Origin: a virus
Length of the DNA stretch: 24,232 nt
IMG/VR virus record: IMGVR_UViG_3300025138_012612
Span: 1-24,232 of that record
Reading direction: 5' to 3' (one strand)
This document shows positions 21,170 through 24,232 of the stretch, piece after piece. Numbering within the stretch: position 1 is the first letter of the stretch; every line of letters begins with the position of its first letter. The notes under the pieces were generated by a model, which saw only the letters and a program-made list of their open reading frames with translations, was not told where the DNA came from and searched no databases. A program made the translations under genes and the position numbers.

Positions 21170-22468
21170 ATGAATTTACATAACTGGGGTAACAAAAAAA
21201 TTATTAACGAAAGTGCTTCTCAATATATGCAAGGTATGCATGAAGGGGACGATGATTTGGTCCAAGAAGCAAGAGGTAAGAAAATTGCTGATCCGTTAAG
21301 AGCAAAACTAATGGGTATGGAAGATATTAGAGATCTTAAAGGTACAATGACCCCTAGATACTTTGCTACCAAGGTAATTAGATACTTACAAAAAGAAAAT
21401 CCTGAATTAGATTTAGAAGATTTAACTGATGATAATATTCAAAATGCTATTAATATTATGGCCAATGTTTCTAAACCATTAGCTACAAGACCAGATGTTC
21501 AAATTACAACAAGAGCAAGAGGCGCAGCAAAAGAAGGTCTTAAGAAAGGTGATACAGGTTTTGAAACTTTACAATTAAATCTTGGAGGGGATACCACCTT
21601 AAAATCTGAAGGTGGTGTTGGTGAAAATGATTTATATACAGTAGTAAGCGATGGTTTAAAATATAGAGTTACTCTTAATTCTTTTAAAGGTCAAAAACTT
21701 AATTTAGATGATATATCTAAAGATGATATTGTTTCAGTTGTTATTGTTAAACCAAGTGAAACAGAAAAAGTTGATAAATTTGGTGGAGAAATAGAAATGG
21801 GTAATAGAGAAAAATTAGTTGCTGATTTTCCAGAAGGTGAAGAAGATGGTATGTCAAATGCAATCGACGCTGTTAGTTATATGAGCCGTCAAGATGGTGT
21901 TGGTGTTCCAGAAGGTGAAGAAATTGATAAAGAAAAATCAGATTTAAATGATGATGGTGAGATTTCTTCATATGAAAGATCAAGAGGGGTAGCTATTGCT
22001 AAAGCAATGAAGAAAGAGCAAGAAAGGGCTGGTCAATCTCATGCAAGAGCAGTTGCAGATCATTATGGAGATGAAGACGCACCTGCAGAAGATAATATAT
22101 TACCTCTTATAGGAACTGGGCTTGCAGTCGGGGCAGCTGGTGCTGTTGGTAGTAAATTAGCGAAAATGGTTTTACCTAAAGATGAAATCATCGTCAAAAA
22201 AGGAGATGACGAAGATGATAATGATCAATATGAACCTGATGAAGCACCAGAAGATGATCAAATGGGTGGAATGGAACCTTTAGATGATGAAGATGAAGAA
22301 AGATGCCCAGTAACAGGTAAGCTTAGAAAAAAGAAACCGTCAGAATCTGAAGAAGAAGAGCAAGTTGCAATGTCTCAACAAGATATTAATAACTACTTGA
22401 TCAATCAACACAGGCAAAAAATGCAAAATGCTCATTCTCAAGAAAGAATGAATAGACACGGTTATTAA
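21170..22468 (+). CDS. Predicted head-internal protein, 432 aa, with EF-hand loop
   Basis: The N-terminus MNLHNWGNKKIINESASQ resembles a capsid-targeting peptide with I-N-E before Ser (cut after residue 14); V-Q-E before Ala at 31-33 is a second possible site. Residues 40-110 are helical, followed by a mixed domain to about 210. DLNDDGEISSYE (258-269) is a textbook 12-residue EF-hand calcium loop. NILPLIGTGLAVGAAGAVGSKL (309-330) is a glycine-rich hydrophobic stretch, and the rest is strongly acidic with Gln/Asn/His-rich end. It is a lone late gene with its own promoter between two minus-strand operons. It shares TTAA with the QueC stop. Confidence 0.75.
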   Translation: MNLHNWGNKKIINESASQYMQGMHEGDDDLVQEARGKKIADPLRAKLMGMEDIRDLKGTMTPRYFATKVIRYLQKENPELDLEDLTDDNIQNAINIMANVSKPLATRPDVQITTRARGAAKEGLKKGDTGFETLQLNLGGDTTLKSEGGVGENDLYTVVSDGLKYRVTLNSFKGQKLNLDDISKDDIVSVVIVKPSETEKVDKFGGEIEMGNREKLVADFPEGEEDGMSNAIDAVSYMSRQDGVGVPEGEEIDKEKSDLNDDGEISSYERSRGVAIAKAMKKEQERAGQSHARAVADHYGDEDAPAEDNILPLIGTGLAVGAAGAVGSKLAKMVLPKDEIIVKKGDDEDDNDQYEPDEAPEDDQMGGMEPLDDEDEERCPVTGKLRKKKPSESEEEEQVAMSQQDINNYLINQHRQKMQNAHSQERMNRHGY

Positions 22469-23214
22469 TATATTATAGATTTACAATTATTATCTCTATA
22501 AACCGAATCTAACTTATCTTGCTGTTTATAACGTAACGGATCTTGTAATCCTGCGTCTAAAAAACCTTTCAACCTAAGAGCACTACTTGCACTATTAGCA
22601 TCACATGGATATTCACCAGAATAACATGTATATGTATCAGTAAAATTGACTCCAAGCTCAACACCATTTAAAATAATCTCTTTTTTACTCATCTTAAGAA
22701 GAGGAGCTCTTACCCTTACATCTACTTCACGGTTTAATAGACAAATCTGATTCATTTTATCTACAAATTGCACTGAACCATCCCAATAACCAGCAAGACT
22801 ATCAGCTTCTGCTGCACCATACCATACTTCCTCAGCTTCCATTTTTTCTGCATATGATAACAATATGCTTAAAAACATTAAATTACGGAATGGTACATAT
22901 GATTTAGGTTGAGCCTCACCCATTATATCTTTTACGTCAGGTGTATCTATATTATCATTAGTAAGAGAAGATGTATCAGCTATATCCTTAATATAAGTAA
23001 CATCTAATAATTTATTAGTAAACTTAACATTTGTATAATTAAATTTAGCGTTAGCTAATTGCTTTTCAGCTGCTTCTAACTCTTTACTATGACGTTGACC
23101 GTAATTAAATGTTACAGTATGCACTTCATTATACTGTTCGGCTGCCTTATAGAGTAAAACAGATGAATCCATTCCACCAGATAAGGTTATAACTATTTTA
23201 TTCTTCTTCTTCAT
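22465..23214 (-). CDS. queC: 7-cyano-7-deazaguanine synthase (QueC)
   Basis: ATP-dependent enzyme that turns 7-carboxy-7-deazaguanine into preQ0, the precursor of queuosine, archaeosine and 7-deazaguanine DNA bases. It is 249 aa, near the usual length. PP-loop SGGMDSS (12-18), FNYGQRH (36-42), YVPFRN (106-111) and TYTCYSG (195-200) with LRLKGF (213-218) are family marks. Of the four zinc-binding cysteines usual in QueC, C197 and C204 are present; the C-x-x-C-x-x-C run here reads CDANSAS, with Asn and Ser at the last two places. It overlaps UvsX by 17 nt. Neither QueD, QueE nor FolE is in the window. Confidence 0.93.
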   Translation of the reverse strand: MKKKNKIVITLSGGMDSSVLLYKAAEQYNEVHTVTFNYGQRHSKELEAAEKQLANAKFNYTNVKFTNKLLDVTYIKDIADTSSLTNDNIDTPDVKDIMGEAQPKSYVPFRNLMFLSILLSYAEKMEAEEVWYGAAEADSLAGYWDGSVQFVDKMNQICLLNREVDVRVRAPLLKMSKKEIILNGVELGVNFTDTYTCYSGEYPCDANSASSALRLKGFLDAGLQDPLRYKQQDKLDSVYRDNNCKSIIY

Positions 23215-24232
23215 CGTTTACTTCGTCTGGTATAATTTCATCTTCATCAGATTTATTACTGTATTTCCATTCTTGTTTAATTTTTTCTTCCACGACAGGT
23301 ATAATAGTATTGTCCCATAATTCTGTATCATCTTTCCATTTACTATAATAACCAAGTTTCTTACCATCTGGTAAAGTATAAGTTGAACCAGTTTGTATTA
23401 CTGCTCCTAAACCTACTGCAAGATCTAATAAACCATAATACTTGTTTAAACCTTTATCAAAAGATAGATACATTTCACCTTGCAAGTATTGCTTAACAAA
23501 TCTATTTTTAACAGTTAAAGCTCTAAGTATAACGCCTGAATAATTCTTCTGACCTACAGCTAACTTACCATCTGTATTCTTATCTTCTTTAACTGGCTTA
23601 CGAGCTAATTGAATAGTAACTGATGGAAGATAAACAGTAGCAGTACCACCTGGCATTGCCTTTACCAACGAAGGAAACATCGCTGACGGGTCTTCATAGA
23701 TATGATTAGTAGCTAGAATAGTAGTTTTAGTTAATCCGGATAACTGAGTTAAGGTCCGTAATAAAGATTTCATAGCTTTAGCTCTACTACCCATATCAGC
23801 ACTTACATTACCTTTTATCTGACGATTAATCTGCAATTGACTTTCCATATTACCTAAAGAATCAATAGCAATAATAAACTTACCTTCTTGACCCTTTTCC
23901 TTTACTTTAGTTAAGAAATCAAAAATAGTATTACGACATTCTTCAATACTAAAAACGGGTACATATTTTACCTTACTAACATCCAGACCTAATGCTTCTG
24001 CTCCATCTTTATCAATAGCATTTTCACTATCAAAAATAACTGGAGTTAATCCTTCTTTCTGAGCATTGGCTAAAATCTTTTGCAATATAAAACTCTTACC
24101 GGTCATACTAGGACCAGCTAATAGAGTCATTCTATTTTTTGGTATACCACCAAATAATGAACCTGATACAATACCATTTAATACCATTGATCCGGTATCT
24201 AACCAACCATCTACATTACTAATAGCGCTTTC
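23198..24232 (-). CDS. uvsX: RecA-like recombinase, T4 UvsX type (5' end outside window)
   Basis: Strand-exchange recombinase for recombination-dependent replication and repair. The frame stays open to the window edge: the 15 codons before the ATG at 24187 read ESAISNVDGWLDTGS, matching the conserved LDTGS run before the Walker domain in T4 UvsX, so that ATG is internal. Walker A is AGPSMTGKS, Walker B IIAIDSLGN, then SRAKAMKSLLRTLT and ATNHIYE as in T4. GLLDLAVGLG and the acidic C-terminus also match. It overlaps QueC by 17 nt, so the two genes are co-transcribed. Confidence 0.95.
   Translation of the reverse strand, partial: ESAISNVDGWLDTGSMVLNGIVSGSLFGGIPKNRMTLLAGPSMTGKSFILQKILANAQKEGLTPVIFDSENAIDKDGAEALGLDVSKVKYVPVFSIEECRNTIFDFLTKVKEKGQEGKFIIAIDSLGNMESQLQINRQIKGNVSADMGSRAKAMKSLLRTLTQLSGLTKTTILATNHIYEDPSAMFPSLVKAMPGGTATVYLPSVTIQLARKPVKEDKNTDGKLAVGQKNYSGVILRALTVKNRFVKQYLQGEMYLSFDKGLNKYYGLLDLAVGLGAVIQTGSTYTLPDGKKLGYYSKWKDDTELWDNTIIPVVEEKIKQEWKYSNKSDEDEIIPDEVNDEEEE

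Noticed and set aside
1-24232. CRISPR arrays, tRNA genes, insertion sequences and attachment sites
   Set aside because: No regular spaced repeats, cloverleaf-like segments, transposase motifs or integrase were seen on reading both strands; a tRNA search program would be needed to exclude odd tRNAs.

Overview
The window looks like part of the genome of an AT-rich T4-superfamily myovirus, most likely from a marine or aquatic bacterium. By eye, G+C is about one third. The assignment rests on a block of T4-type genes: neck protein gp14, primase gp61, RNase H/FEN-like nuclease, sliding clamp gp45, ssDNA-binding gp32, helicase loader gp59, helicase gp41 and recombinase UvsX. T4-type late promoter boxes (TATAAATA and close variants) support it. 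No integrase, tRNA, rRNA, IS element or CRISPR array was seen. The host cannot be named from this sequence.

Layout. Positions 1-1591 (+) hold the end of an unknown gene, a strong intrinsic terminator, a small late gene and gp14. Positions 1588-3171 (-) are a five-gene run of small unknown genes behind a late promoter. Positions 3194-5912 (+) are a late block of five genes whose N-termini look like T4 capsid-targeting peptides with prohead-protease sites; three of them carry nearly the same leader in front of different bodies. From 5913 to 21122 almost everything is on the minus strand: primase, a late 81-aa gene, a sugar-nucleotide/nuclease operon (RmlD-like, cytidylyltransferase, RmlB, FEN), a late 107-aa gene, a gp32-gp45 operon with accessory genes including an Asp/Asn-hydroxylase-like enzyme, and a long operon running from a class II glutamine amidotransferase through GNAT, dNTP-diphosphohydrolase-like, glycosyltransferase, cytidylyltransferase, cupin, gp41, DHH phosphoesterase and a small gp33-position gene to gp59. 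Positions 21170-22468 (+) encode a late 432-aa protein with a capsid-type leader, an EF-hand loop and a glycine-rich hydrophobic segment. The window ends with QueC and a partial UvsX (-).

How the genes work together. gp41, gp61, gp59, gp32, gp45, the FEN nuclease and UvsX are most of a T4 replisome and recombination set. gp45 (and a possible gp33) would also serve late transcription, matching the late boxes. QueC plus a free-standing glutamine amidotransferase suggests 7-deazaguanine chemistry, possibly DNA modification. The sugar enzymes, transferases and cupin suggest surface-glycan or nucleotide-sugar work.

The most striking pattern is promoter geometry. Seven late-type boxes lie exactly 5 nt before an ATG, and four sigma70-like promoters have their -10 hexamer 6-7 nt before the start codon, predicting leaderless or nearly leaderless mRNAs. 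The second is the family of cleavable capsid-targeting leaders, which points to a set of proteins packaged inside the head, including a predicted membrane-active one.
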